From the NCBI GenBank assembly GCA_029204225.1, contig MU832652.1, forward strand, positions 1 to 64,000: DNA of 64,000 bases. The letters run 5' to 3'. Of the stretch, positions 1 through 10,626 are shown piece by piece (position 1 is the first letter of the stretch; each line of letters begins with the position of its first letter). The stretch comes from Diphasiastrum complanatum. Lineage: Eukaryota; Streptophyta; Lycopodiopsida; Lycopodiales; Lycopodiaceae. Under the pieces are notes generated by a model that worked only from the letters and a program-made list of their open reading frames with translations, was not told the DNA's origin and did no database searches. A program made the position numbers and the translations under genes.

Positions 1-37
1 TTTCTTGTTTTGACCAACTATTTTATGTTGAAATGTG

Positions 38-42
38 ATAAG
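38..42. repeat. Putative target-site duplication ATAAG (copia-1, left)
   Basis: ATAAG lies directly before the TGTTGAAAAT start of the left copia-1 LTR. The same pentamer, read on the minus strand, follows the outward-facing end of the right LTR (6298-6302). A shared 5-bp flank is the usual signature of a single integration. Confidence 0.5.
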
Positions 43-836
43 TGTTGAAAATGAAAAATCATCTATCTTGACTTTAGGCTTTAGTAAAAGTTTTTTCTAT
101 GTGTATGTAATGTTTCATATTGCAAATGCCAAATTTGGCCTAGAGGAAACTCGAGCTACAAGATTCCATGAGACTAGTTGGTCAAATACAACATGCATAT
201 AGAATGTAGACATAGAAATGCCAATTATGGGCTTGTAGAAACTCGTGGCATATCACATGCAATGATTGTAAGTGATCCAAAGTGACATGCAAGGCATGCA
301 CAAAGTGTATTGGCACATGTATAGTGATTTGGATCATTCTAGTTTAGAGATTGCCACTCGGTAAAAGTAGGTAGATATGCATGCATGTAAAGTGACAAAT
401 GTCACTAGTTCTTTAGTTATCACTTTTAGATGTGTAAGAAAGTATAAGAGAGAAGGCTCTACCTCAGGCTACTTCAATCTCCATAAATGTATGTGAGCTC
501 TCTCATAATTTTTGATGAGAAACCAAGCTTTGAAGCTATTCCATGTCAATTTGGATCTATCACCTTGTATGCTTGAATTTTTTTTTCTCTCTCTCTCTCT
601 AACTCGAGGAGGAGGCTATGCTAATGCATTAAATTTTTGTACTTCTTCTCTTTTGATAATGAAAGCAATCATTCTTTGATTACTAACATGCTAGATTGTG
701 CTTTGGTCATAAATTCTTGTACTAGATCTTGGTATTCAATCTGGAATCAGATTATGTGCTAAACACAAAGCTTAACAAAGATCATTCACACTTTAGGATT
801 GTTCCCCACACGTGTGAACTTGCTAGATTCTCATCA
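43..836 (+). mobile_element. copia-1 5' LTR
   Basis: This 794-bp long terminal repeat starts TGTTGAAAAT and ends TTCTCATCA, directly against a primer-binding site. It matches the reverse complement of 6303-7149 almost throughout. It carries a short CT tract near 585-600 and an exact CACACGTGTG palindrome at 807-816. In LTR elements this unit holds the promoter and polyadenylation signals. The outer boundary rests on the alignment to the other LTR, whose last bases read TTA instead of TCA. Confidence 0.85.
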
Positions 837-848
837 TGGTATCAAAGC
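837..848 (+). other. copia-1 primer-binding site
   Basis: TGGTATCAAAGC abuts the LTR and closely matches TGGTATCAGAGC, the complement of the initiator tRNA-Met 3' end used by plant copia elements to prime reverse transcription. It shows that the LTR at 43-836 is a 5' LTR on the plus strand. Confidence 0.85.
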
Positions 849-1085
849 CAAATTAAGCTTTGCATGCCATTATCATTGATTGTGTAGAGAACTTTGAGTA
901 CAATTCAAGCAAAAAAGCTGTTTACCACCTTTCTTTACCTTTTCTTGAAAAGTGTTTGGATCAAAGAGGATAGAAACAAGATTTTCATATCAGAATTGAC
1001 ATTGTACGGAATTCTGGAATTCCACACGTGTGAAAATCAAAGATTTTCAGACCTCTTTATTTCCTTCATCTTAGGTCCAAAGATA
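849..1085 (+). mobile_element. copia-1 untranslated leader fragment
   Basis: AT-rich leader downstream of the primer-binding site, with no protein similarity. It contains a second exact CACACGTGTG (1023-1032). The copia context is lost near 1085-1090, where gypsy-like sequence begins. The matching gag start is found only at 10627, so the element is interrupted here. Confidence 0.5.
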
Positions 1086-1090
1086 TTGAT

Positions 1091-1262
1091 GTCATAGGAG
1101 GTTTGACCGGACATGATTATGTCGATAGCTCCAGTGCATGGGGCTGGGTCGGTTGTGACCCTATGGATGGGCAGATACGGTGCGTCGTCACTGGTATGTG
1201 TGTGCAGAACCTTCAAGGTAGTCGAAGATTTTAGGGAGTTGTAACAGTTGGTATTAGAGCAG
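1091..1262 (+). mobile_element. gypsy fragment with LTR end and primer-binding-like site
   Basis: Positions 1091-1165 resemble, on the opposite strand, a block near 32760-32830 just inside the 3' LTR of the gypsy element in the AP4S intron. At 1241-1246 a GTAACA end is followed by TGGTATTAGAGCAG (1249-1262), a typical tRNA-Met primer-binding site. I read this as a truncated gypsy LTR end and the start of its leader. The left boundary is approximate. Confidence 0.5.
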
Positions 1263-2025
1263 TCGATTCTCTTTAAGGTGCACATGTTCCCTTATGTGCC
1301 TTTGCGGTGGTATTCCCGTTTAATGGAATGTGGCTGTTTAGTTTCACAACCTTTGTATCAAGAAATAACTTGAATTGGTTGTGTGATTTTGTGAAAAGTA
1401 ACTTTAGGTTGGTTTTAACCTTATTATCTTTTCTACTTCAACTTATTTCCCTTCTTTAGAGATAGTTAAGCTATATCCTTTGATAAGCTTATTGGTAGTT
1501 TCCTTAGAAAAGGTTAAAAATTTTAAGTCTATCAAAGTTATATTTTGATAATACATTTTTCCTTAAGTTTGAGCTATTTGGTTTGGGGCTTCTTGCTCTC
1601 ATAAGTATGATTTTCTGCCTGTCCGCACCAGAACTGTGTATAACACACAGATGAAATGTGGGTTAGCACGGGTACTAGCTGTCAGAATCAACGAGTACGG
1701 TACTAGCCGTCAGAATCAACATAAGGAGCTGATGCAGATTGCAGCCGCACACCTGTCTCGCGACTGGTTGGGTGTGGTAAGCAGATTTTTGTGAAGGGGG
1801 GGGGGTGTGCAGGCCTTCTAGGCATAGAAGGTCTGCGCTGCTTCTCTGTACTTTTCTGGGGACGAGGTAAATGTACCTCCCTCCCTCTTCATATCATCAT
1901 AAAATTGTTTATGGATGTGACAAGTTGAGGGAGGGGAAGGTCATGCCTCCCAAGAAGTTAAGAGAAGTAGTTTCAAAAAAAAAAAAAAAACAAACAAACA
2001 CTAGGCGGAGGCTGAAATTCGGGCT
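1263..2025 (+). mobile_element. gypsy 5' leader, no intact gene
   Basis: Leader between the primer-binding-like site and gag. A short direct repeat built around GTCAGAATCAAC occurs twice at 1680-1720. There are a G9 run near 1797 and an A-rich run near 1976-1990. A Lys-rich frame from 1943 probably marks the original gag start, out of frame with the gag body by the A run. Confidence 0.45.
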
Positions 2026-2697
2026 ATGTCCCAGTCTCGACAAGCTCTCCTTAACCCGATGTTTACTCTAGAATTTTTCACCGGAGAGAAAAAGGAAAGA
2101 CACCAAGATGTGGTGTTGGCTTGGTTGGATCGATGGACTTCTCATTTCTCCATGCACAATTTACCAGATAGCTTGCGTATTTCGACGGCCATCATGTTTT
2201 TACGCGGTAAAGTGTATTCATGGTGGCAGGATCTTAAAGATCGAGCTACAGTCCCAACTACTGGGGATGACTTCCAGGTAGCCTTTCAGACTGCCTTTAT
2301 GCAGGTCCTTGACGATTTTGAATATTATCGTCGATTTGCCACGTTGCGAATGGGGACGAAACCCTTGGGCGTCTATCTGCAAGACTTCCAAGAGGCTGCT
2401 TTGCAGTTTTTTAACCGCATAGATGGAGTGCTCCTTAAGCTTCATTTCATTTTGAGCTTGCCCAAGGAATATCAGTTGGAAGTCCACCGTAATTAGCCAC
2501 AATCCTTAGAGGATGTCGTGCGTTTTGCTTGGATTTTTTACGACACGCACACTATAACCCGCAAAGAGCAGCAAAAGCCCGAAGTCAAAGACAAACCCTT
2601 TATGGGCCCTCCTTTCAAAAAGGGCAAAGGGCACGTGATTGACGAAGCTTCCCCTTCAGGAAAGAAAAAGAAGCGCCCATCGGTTGGAAAGAGCTAA
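2026..2697 (+). pseudogene. Ty3/gypsy gag pseudogene
   Basis: The frame encodes a retrotransposon gag-type capsid. Seen in order are a WLDRWTSHF-type segment, VYSWWQDLKD, then FQTAFMQVL..FEYYRRF, GVYLQDFQEA and LSLPKEYQLEV. This is the pattern of the plant retrotransposon gag family, which assembles virus-like particles in the cytoplasm. One in-frame TAG at 2494-2496 replaces what reads as a Gln. The same frame then continues through a basic tail to a TAA at 2695-2697. No protease or reverse transcriptase follows, so the copy is truncated as well as mutated. Confidence 0.8.
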
Positions 2698-5677
2698 CTT
2701 CGACAAGGCCAAAAGCGGTTCTTTTCAATATAGATGTGATGGTTGCCTCTATATCTTTGCTTTCTTGGCTTTGATTAAGAGGTTTGGCACATGATAGAGA
2801 TCATAGATTCATGTATGATTCGAGTGGTATAGAAAGGTTGTTTGTAGCATACGATTATGCTTTTCTTAATGATATGATAGTGCATACAAGCATGTTGAAT
2901 AATCATTGTTGTACATACATAAACTTATATGAGGTGGAAATCAAAAGAGATTTTGCACGATGGAAAACATTATTGAGCACTGTTTGTCTCTAAATCTATA
3001 AAACTCCAAGTTTAGATGAAATTCTTATGAAATTTACAAGGCCTAGTGGAAAGATGTTAAAGGATTAAGGTGGAAGTCTTGTAGAATATTTAGGAAGACA
3101 TTTCTCAAGGAGCCTTTTGGAATATTTGATTTTGCTGGTCTCTAAGAAGAAAAAATCATTGTTAGGAAAGAATTTCAAATCTACGAGTCATTGTAGCTCC
3201 AAAGTTCATTTTAGAACCTTAGTCTTAAAGTAACAATTTCCACGGGCTAGCAAGACCCACTATGGTGATTGCAAACTTCATGCTTTGACAACGAAAGATG
3301 GATGCTTTGGTTTGTGCCATCAATAATATGTCATGTATACTTATAGCTTGAAGGTTTTTCTAAAGTCCCAGTATTGCATGGGACAATCGTAAGGCAAAGA
3401 AAGAACTGAATTCTTTCTTTCTGGAAGATTGAATCCTTTCATTTTTTAAATTTAGATGTTTTTTGTTATCAAAATGCAAGAGTGTGTTGCACCTTATAAG
3501 TACAATGAAAATCAAAATGTTAAATAAAGAAAACTTTGAAATATTGAAAAGCCACACATTACCCCCCCTCTCATAAAGATTTTTTTGAGCCTACCCTGTA
3601 AACAACTTATGACACTCTAATATAGTAGAGCTCTATTGAAAAACTCTTCTCTTTGGACTTTATAATGAAACTCAATGTAGGTTTAATTGAGGTGTATATT
3701 TCTTGCAATAAAAAAAAGAAAAGGTTTATGGTTTTCATGGGGAGTTATCTTTAAGGGGCTACTACTATGTCAAGATTATTTCTCAACTACAAAAATTGTG
3801 TCCATTGTTAATCTTTGGTAAAAATTGTTCAACATATGTTTTTTTTTTTGTATTGTCATTCTTAAATCGAAAATATTTGATGTGCTAGGTCTAAGGTGGC
3901 ATAGAACTAGTTAATGCTTAAGAAATCTTGTTGGAACTACTTGGCATGTGAAATGGAGAATTTATGGTTTGTAGTAAGAAGTTTTATGGTGTGACAAATT
4001 TGAAAGTTTAGAAACAAGGTATTATTTCAATAAGATGCTTCTCTCTTACCTCCAATAAGTCTACTACAAGATTCATATAAGGGATTTGTGCTTTATTTGA
4101 ATGCTTATTTTTTGGTGATCTTCATGAATATAGAAACTGTGGCCATTTCATTAAATAGAAGAAATAGTTCATGTGTGCCAAATTTAGTTATTCTTTGGTT
4201 TCAAAATGTTATGTAATTGTGTTGGAAAGTTTTTCCAATGCCCTTTTGTTTGAAAACAAAAATATAATATGAAGTCATGTACTTCTCATCCTTATTATAA
4301 TACAAGAGATAAAAAATTCAAAGCATCATCATAGGGCATAGGGTTGTTCATATTGCTTGATATGAGGTACATATAAAGACTTTCATTTTAATTAATAAAG
4401 ACATCTCAAATGAAATTTAGAATTTTATCTATGAATAAAATGTCTATGGGTGCAAATTGACTCCAAGTGTTTTTTAATATATCTTTATAGGAACTTTGCT
4501 CCTATGCACTTTCCATATATGTAATGATTGAGAGCCTTTAGGTCTAATATCGCATATTGTCATGTTATATTTAATCTTGACATTCAATTTCTTGACATAT
4601 ATATATTTATAATTGTATCATATTTTATGTTTCATTTTTGACCAGCACTTGCTTGTTTGTACTCAAACTAACTCTTCAAGATTTATTTATCATGAGAGAA
4701 CCTTGGATTTTTTAAAGTCCAAGTAGTACATTGTATATTCATGGAATTTTTTGACAAGCTTTGGCACATGCTCCTAAGTATAATATCAAGCAGAATATTA
4801 TCATCCACATAAGGGAGCTCGACTTATGCAAGTAAAAATATGACTTTCAAAGTTCCATAATGTTTTGTTTCTCACAAAACAAGATGGTGTCGAAACAAAG
4901 TAGTAAAGACAACACGTACGACATACACAAGTTTTAAGAAGATGCCAAGAACATTAGACATTGTTTTTGCAACAACTCAGCTAAGTACAAGATCCCAAAC
5001 TAGTAAACTATGGACAACATTTACAATTGTTCAAAGTCGGGGGACCCAAGGCTTGGTACAATATCCCAAAAGACAAGACAAATGGCATTAAAGGGCAAGC
5101 AACGTCAAAGGGCAAGAATAGCCTTGAAAGACAAGATACATAGCCCTACAAGGCAAGAACAAGAAGTTCAAATGGCAATGTAGATGATCTCATATAGGAA
5201 AAGCAACAACAACAACCCCAAAAGGTAGCCTTCCAACTTCGTACAAACAACAACAAACCTAAAGAAAAATATTGTAACCTTGTCCGCATAGCAACGCCCT
5301 CAAGTTCACATCTAACTTTTGTTATAGCAGCAACAAGGCCCCCAAGGTTGGCCTTCAAACTTAGTGCAACAAATGACCCCACAAGGGCACAAGACATTCT
5401 CATACTCGCTTATGAGGACAAGAACATGGGTGGATAAACCCACAAGCCTAACTCTTATCAACCACATTAGGGATCATCCAATAACATTAATAATCTTTCA
5501 CTCAATAAAATTTTCACTTTCCCTTACAAAGCTCATCAAGAAAGTTACATATGAACTCAATAAATCATAACAATATTTCAAATTCAAATAAGAGAAAATG
5601 AATAGTCTTAAACTTTTTCAAATTGCAACACTTCTTAGATTTTGGTCATATTGGCAACTACATGGATTATATAAAAG

Positions 5678-5678
<1 letters not shown>
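2698..5678. other. Gene-poor AT-rich intergenic DNA
   Basis: I see no coding region with recognisable protein features. Short ORFs here have biased composition and no matching neighbours. Positions 4960-5400 are rich in CAAGG and ACAAC words, which gives a low-complexity look but no clear repeat unit. Confidence 0.5.

Positions 5679-5715
<37 letters not shown>
5679..5715. repeat. (CA)n microsatellite
   Basis: About 18 uninterrupted CA repeats, ending in CACGTG. Confidence 0.95.
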
Positions 5716-5718
<3 letters not shown>

Positions 5719-6297
5719 ATATTTTAAGTGTATTTTTATATAATTGTATTTTATAAGCTTTACAGGAAATAGAAACTAAACTCACCATTTTTCATAAAGT
5801 AATCAGTAAATTGCAAGCACCCACAAGGAATCCCAAATCTTTGTGATTGGTTTCAACAGAGCCTCTCTAAGACCCCAAAGCAGTTGGTAGGGCTATAGCA
5901 ATTTTTTTCAGGACAATAAAATGAAATTCAAATGAATTGGAGAGCCATTGTCATTAGATCCAAGTATAAGGGCAACTCCCCCAAGATGTATATCAATTGC
6001 TTCCAAAATAAAGAGATGATACATGTTTGTTCTTTGAGTGTCAAATCAATTTTTCATGTGAAAATATCAAAACAACATTGCCATTCCATGGTCTTTGTTT
6101 AATTTTGTAGTTGTAGGACTTCAACTCAAAGTTGTAAGGTTTATTGTTGTATATTCAAATGATTGATTTAATTATGCATACTAGACTTCTTGACGGGGGG
6201 GGCAAATGCTACAAATACTAAGACTCTCCCCGTTGATCTCGACTTAATTTTTTTGGGCTTGAGATCACCCACAATCCTTTGCTTACAATCAAACCTA
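5716..6297. other. Intergenic DNA, no gene seen
   Basis: AT-rich sequence with a G7-8 run near 6196. No ORF shows recognisable features. It forms the outer flank of the right copia-1 LTR. Confidence 0.5.
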
Positions 6298-6302
6298 CTT
6301 AT
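6298..6302. repeat. Putative target-site duplication (copia-1, right)
   Basis: CTTAT on the plus strand is ATAAG on the minus strand. It follows the end of the minus-strand LTR and matches the flank at 38-42. Confidence 0.5.
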
Positions 6303-6527
6303 TAATGAAAATCCAGCAAGTTCACACGTGTGGGGAACAATCCTAAAGTGTGATGATCTTTGTTAAGCTTTGTGTTTAGCACATAATCTGATTCTAGATT
6401 GAATACCAAGATCTAGTACAAGAATTTATGACCAAAGCACAATCTAGCATGCTAGTAATCAAAGAATGATTGCTTTCATTATCAAAAGAGAAGTACAAAA
6501 ATTTTATGCATTAGCATAGCCTCCTCC

Positions 6528-6615
<88 letters not shown>

Positions 6616-7149
6616 CAAGCATACAATGTGATAGATCCAAATTGACATGGAATAGCTTCAAAGCTTGGTTCTTCATCAAAAATTATGAGAGAGCTCACAT
6701 ACATTTATGGAGATTGAAGTAGCTCGAGGTAGAGCCTTCTCTCTTCTACTTTCTTACACATCTAAAAGTGATAACTAAAGAACTAGTGACATTTGTCACT
6801 TTACATGCATGCATATCTACCTGCTTTTACCAAGTGGCAATTTCTAAACTAGAATGATCCAAATCACTATGCATGTGTCCAATACACTTTGTGCACGCCT
6901 TGCATGTCACTTTGGATCACTTACAATCATTGCATGTGATATGCCACAAGTTTCTACAAGCCCATAATTGGCATTTCTCTGTCTACATTCTATATGCATG
7001 TTGTATTTGACCAACTAGTCTCATGAAGCCATGTAGCTCGAGTTTCCTCTAGGCCAAATTTGGCATTTGCAATATGAAACATTACATACACATAGAAAAA
7101 ACTTTTACTAAAGCCTAAAGTCAAGATAGATGATTTTTCATTTTCAACA
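6303..7149 (-). mobile_element. copia-1 3' LTR
   Basis: This 847-bp LTR on the minus strand is homologous along its length to 43-836. It starts TGTTGAAAA at 7149, next to a polypurine tract, and is therefore the 3' LTR of the RT fragment at 7168-8463. The extra length comes mainly from an (AG)n expansion at 6529-6613, which is only about 18 bp in the other LTR. It keeps the CACACGTGTG palindrome (6323-6332). Confidence 0.85.
6529..6613. repeat. (AG)n microsatellite inside an LTR
   Basis: About 42 uninterrupted AG units inside the right copia-1 LTR. The left LTR has only a short CT run at the equivalent place. Confidence 0.95.
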
Positions 7150-7162
7150 CTCCTCCTAAAAA
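7150..7162 (-). other. copia-1 polypurine tract
   Basis: On the minus strand TTTTTAGGAGGAG immediately precedes the LTR start. This is where plus-strand DNA synthesis is primed in LTR elements, and it fixes the element's orientation. Confidence 0.7.
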
Positions 7163-7167
7163 TTAAT

Positions 7168-8463
7168 CTATGTTGACTTGAACATGGATCTTGGAATTAA
7201 TCCAAGATTGGCTCTATGCTTGATGAAGGAATTTTTGCTCAAAGGTTTGGTGAGCAAATTTGCAATACATGATGATGTGTCGATGTGCTCCAAGTAGATT
7301 TCTCCTCCAATGAGCTTCTCTCTCAAGAAGTGATGTGCAAATTCGATATGTTTGCTCCTTGCATGAAATATCGGATTGTTGGCAAGGGCTTGTGCTGAAA
7401 TATTGTCACATGATCTCCTTCCTTGATAGTCTTTAGCTCCAAAAGCAACCTCTTGATCCAAAACATTTCTTTTGTTGTAGTAGTAAGTGCCTTATATTCA
7501 ACTTCACAAGATGAGAGTGATATGGTATCTTGCTTATTAGAAAGCCAAGATATTAAATTTCCTCCAGGGTATATGACATATGCACTTGTAGATTTCCGAT
7601 CTACTTTATCGCTAGCAAAATCCAAGTCAGAATAGCCAACAATAGAAAGATAATCACTTTTGTATAACAAACCATAATCGTAGGTTGAAGATATGTACCT
7701 AAGTAACCCTTTTGGCCATTTTCCAATGATGAATAGTAGGATTTTGCATAGCTTGGCTCAACTTATGAACACTAAAACTTACATCAGGCCTAGTTATGGT
7801 AAGCCAAATTAAGGAGCCTATAAGACTCCTAAAAAGAGTGATGTCCTCGAAGGATCTTTCATCACCTTTATTAGAGTCTTTTACAATTTGCTCCATAGGA
7901 GTATCAATACTCTTAAAATCTAGTATATTAAACTTTTTCAACATTGAAAGAGCGAACTTAGATTGACAAATAAAAGCTTTTTCATTATGGAAGTCAATCT
8001 CTAATCCTAAGATATAATGAATTCTTCCAAGATCTCGCATCTTGAATTCTCCTCCAAGTGCAATCTTAGTTTCCTCAACTAAATTGATACAACTCCCACT
8101 TAGGATAATGTCATCAACATAAATTAGAAGAATGACAATATCACTAGCATAGAACTTGATATACAAGGAAGGATCAAAGTTGCTAAGATTGAATCCTAGT
8201 GAGATAAGGAAAGTGTTAGTTGAGAATACCACGATCTTGGTGCTTGCTTTAGTCCATAGAGCAAGAAAACTTTGGTCTTGTCTTGGATAAACCCAAGAAA
8301 TTGTTCCATATAAATCTCTTCTTCTAGATATCCATTTAAGAAAGCATTTGAGACATCTAGTTGAAAAACTTGCCATTTGAAAAAACAAGCAATGGAAATG
8401 ATGACTCTTATTGATACCATCTTTGCAACATGAGCAAAAGTCTCCTCAGATATCACTCTCTTG
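7168..8463 (-). pseudogene. copia-1 reverse transcriptase and RNase H (3' half of pol)
   Basis: Read on the minus strand this is the C-terminal half of a copia polyprotein. It begins at EETFAHVAKM, followed by QLDVSNAFLNGYLEEEIYM and GLKQAPRSWY. The YVDDI catalytic motif comes next, then GSLIWLTITRPDVSFSV. RNase H-type sequence SDLDFASDKVDRKSTSAY and the downstream HITS/KHIEFAHHF block follow. At least two frameshifts and several missing links break it. The first residues are exactly those expected after the last residues of the plus-strand gag-pol at 10627-13275. Confidence 0.85.
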
Positions 8464-8819
8464 GCGTCCGTTGTAGCGCGATGGGATGATTCTCATCCTA
8501 CTTTGACATTCGATCCGAACAAGCCAATGGCGTCAAAGAGCATTAAGGATCAACTATCGGTGGCCAGATATTATTTTCGTGCAGCAATGATGGGAGGCTC
8601 TTGGAAATCTCGATTCATATCCTGGACAACTTCAAAGTCGATAGCCGGAGCCCATCGTTGTTTTTTGCCGCACAATTTAGATTTCAACACTGTCCGACTC
8701 GATTTTATGGAGAAGGTGCAGTATCACTTAATAAAGATTCGATGTGATGCAAATAAAAGCCCACAGTAGCTGCATCTCGCAGGTGTCGTGGGACCGCCAC
8801 TAGTTTTGGTGGGGGATAT
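8461..8819 (+). mobile_element. Athila-like gypsy element, 3' internal end
   Basis: It ends in a polypurine-type stretch, TTTTGGTGGGGGATA, next to an LTR, and parallels 57061-57106 of the related element. An open frame up to about 8769 reads as roughly 100 residues (for example VARWDDSHPTLTFDPNKP) that I do not recognise. The left edge is a sharp junction with the copia-1 RT fragment. Confidence 0.6.
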
Positions 8820-9566
8820 TGTTGGAGGGTTTGCGGATCCCGAGGCAAACCTAACCCTAGTTAATAAGTGGGAAGGATTTGGCACCTTGTGTGTGTAAGT
8901 CTGACCCGATGATCACATAGTTATTGATTAGTTACAAGTCAATAAAAGGACTTTAGGCCTTTTTGTGGGACTTTTGATGTCGTAGGGCCTAAACGTCAAG
9001 TTAGTGAATAAAGTTGGGTTTCCCTCCAATTTTGGATGGTTCCCACTCTTTTTTAAATTTGAATAATTAGGGAGACATAAATTGACCAATAGGATTCAGA
9101 GGCCAGGGTCCGCCTCTCTACTATAAGAAGGGACCAACTCGAGTTTCCTACACATGTACATATCTTCATTTCAATAAAGCAGATTGGTTCTCTTGTGAAA
9201 TGGATTTTTGAATGTCCTTGCTCTCTACCACTTTTCCTCCATCTCTCATGCTTTTATTGTGTTTGCTAATTGTTGGATCTGATTGTTATTGGGATTGCAT
9301 GTTTTTATATTTTTTATGAGAGAGAAAGGGAGAGAGAGAAAGAGTAAGCTATCTTCATTGTGGATCTTAGTATTAATGATTGTAGTGTTAATGCTTAGAG
9401 TTAATGGATGTTAGAGTTAGACGTGGATCTTCCATTCATGCTGAAATCTGAATTATGCTATCGCTCTCATGGGAACGAATCTACATGTGACAACTAACTT
9501 CATCTCCTTGATGCTAGATTGATTAGATCTTGGGTTGAGGATAGGCAAGTAAAGAAACCCACTACA
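8820..9566 (+). mobile_element. Athila-like LTR
   Basis: This 747-bp LTR starts TGTTGGAGGG and ends CCCACTACA. It aligns along its whole length with the 3' LTR at 57107-57853. The preceding purine tract marks it as a 3' LTR. A run of GAGAGAAAG lies near 9320-9345. The 5-bp flank ATTGG has no partner, because the left half of the element is missing. Confidence 0.8.
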
Positions 9567-10626
9567 ATTGGTATCCTCATCTAGGTGGAGAAAGTGGGTA
9601 AATTATCCCAATTTCCATGCATGTCATTAAGATCCATCTCTCTCAAAATTCTCTAGTGTTTTATGGAAGATTGTTCATGGAAGCCAATTTGTGAGGCTTT
9701 TTTGGAGCTTTTGCCTATGTAGCTCAAATCTTTGGTAGATCTGAATTTTCGAGCAAGTGTACTTTTATTCTTGAGATTATTAATGATGAAATTAATGATG
9801 CATGCCGGTTCTTTTCATGATTTACGGTTCTAAGCTATGTTTTTGGTCAAAATTTGCTTGTTTTTCATGAGTTTTGGCTAAAAATTGATAGTAAGAGCTA
9901 AAATACAGCAAGATCAGATCATTAGAATGACTATAATAATGTAAATTGAGCTGCATGTGAGTGAGAAAGAGTTGCATGTCATGAATTTTGTTATGTACCT
10001 AGGTGGTCACTTGTCATCGGCAGGACCATGCTTGATGGGACCCACTGTGCTATGCCTATATAGTGGTGGGGTTTCTCTCTTTCCATTCACTCAGTCTACC
10101 CGGGAGTTGGTGGCACGTGCATGAGCCAGGATGTATCTCCAGGCCAGTAGCAATTGGTCTCAAATCAATCTGATGTGTCTATCAAAAGTTATAAGCTCTT
10201 AAAGAGGGTAGGAAGAGTTCCAAAATCCGAGTGACCACCTTTTGAATTGATCCAAATTTTGCCTGGTTCAGAATCCATTTCTTTTGAGAAATCAAAACAA
10301 AAAGCCTGAGATCTAGACATGGTTTTGAGTTATTGAACACATTGAGCCTTCTTTGAATCAATAGTGTTGTCTTTTGAAGCATTTCACATGTGCCAAACGT
10401 AGAATCAAAACTTGTCTATACTCTTCAATTAATTTTGAGAGATTGATCTGGTTTATCTTGTTTTGGTGGAATATTTGAGACCTATCTCAAATTCGGTTGC
10501 AAGATTTCACATAGGATTTGGTAGTACACCCTTGAAGATTCCTATAATGAAAGAGAGTAGCAACATCTAGTTTGTTTAGAACAAGCTCAAACATATAATT
10601 GTCCAATAACAAGAAGTCTTCACAAT
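9567..10626 (+). other. Probable copia-1 leader and unassigned DNA
   Basis: No gene is seen. The part nearest 10627 is presumably the untranslated leader of the copia-1 gag-pol. A CCTATATAGTGG box near 10055-10070 looks like a TATA element, but nothing recognisable follows it within a promoter-like distance. Confidence 0.4.

Noticed and set aside
2218-2502. Minus-strand ORF opposite the gypsy gag
   Set aside because: A shadow of the plus-strand gag, which has clear family motifs.
9320-9345. Possible CRISPR-like or satellite repeats in GA-rich tracts
   Set aside because: Simple microsatellite-type runs inside an LTR, with no spacers, and the window is a plant nuclear sequence.
10040-10180. 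Possible promoter of a host gene (TATATAG box near 10060)
   Set aside because: The next coding sequence is copia-1 gag over 500 bp away, and similar TATATAG boxes occur in LTRs of this window.
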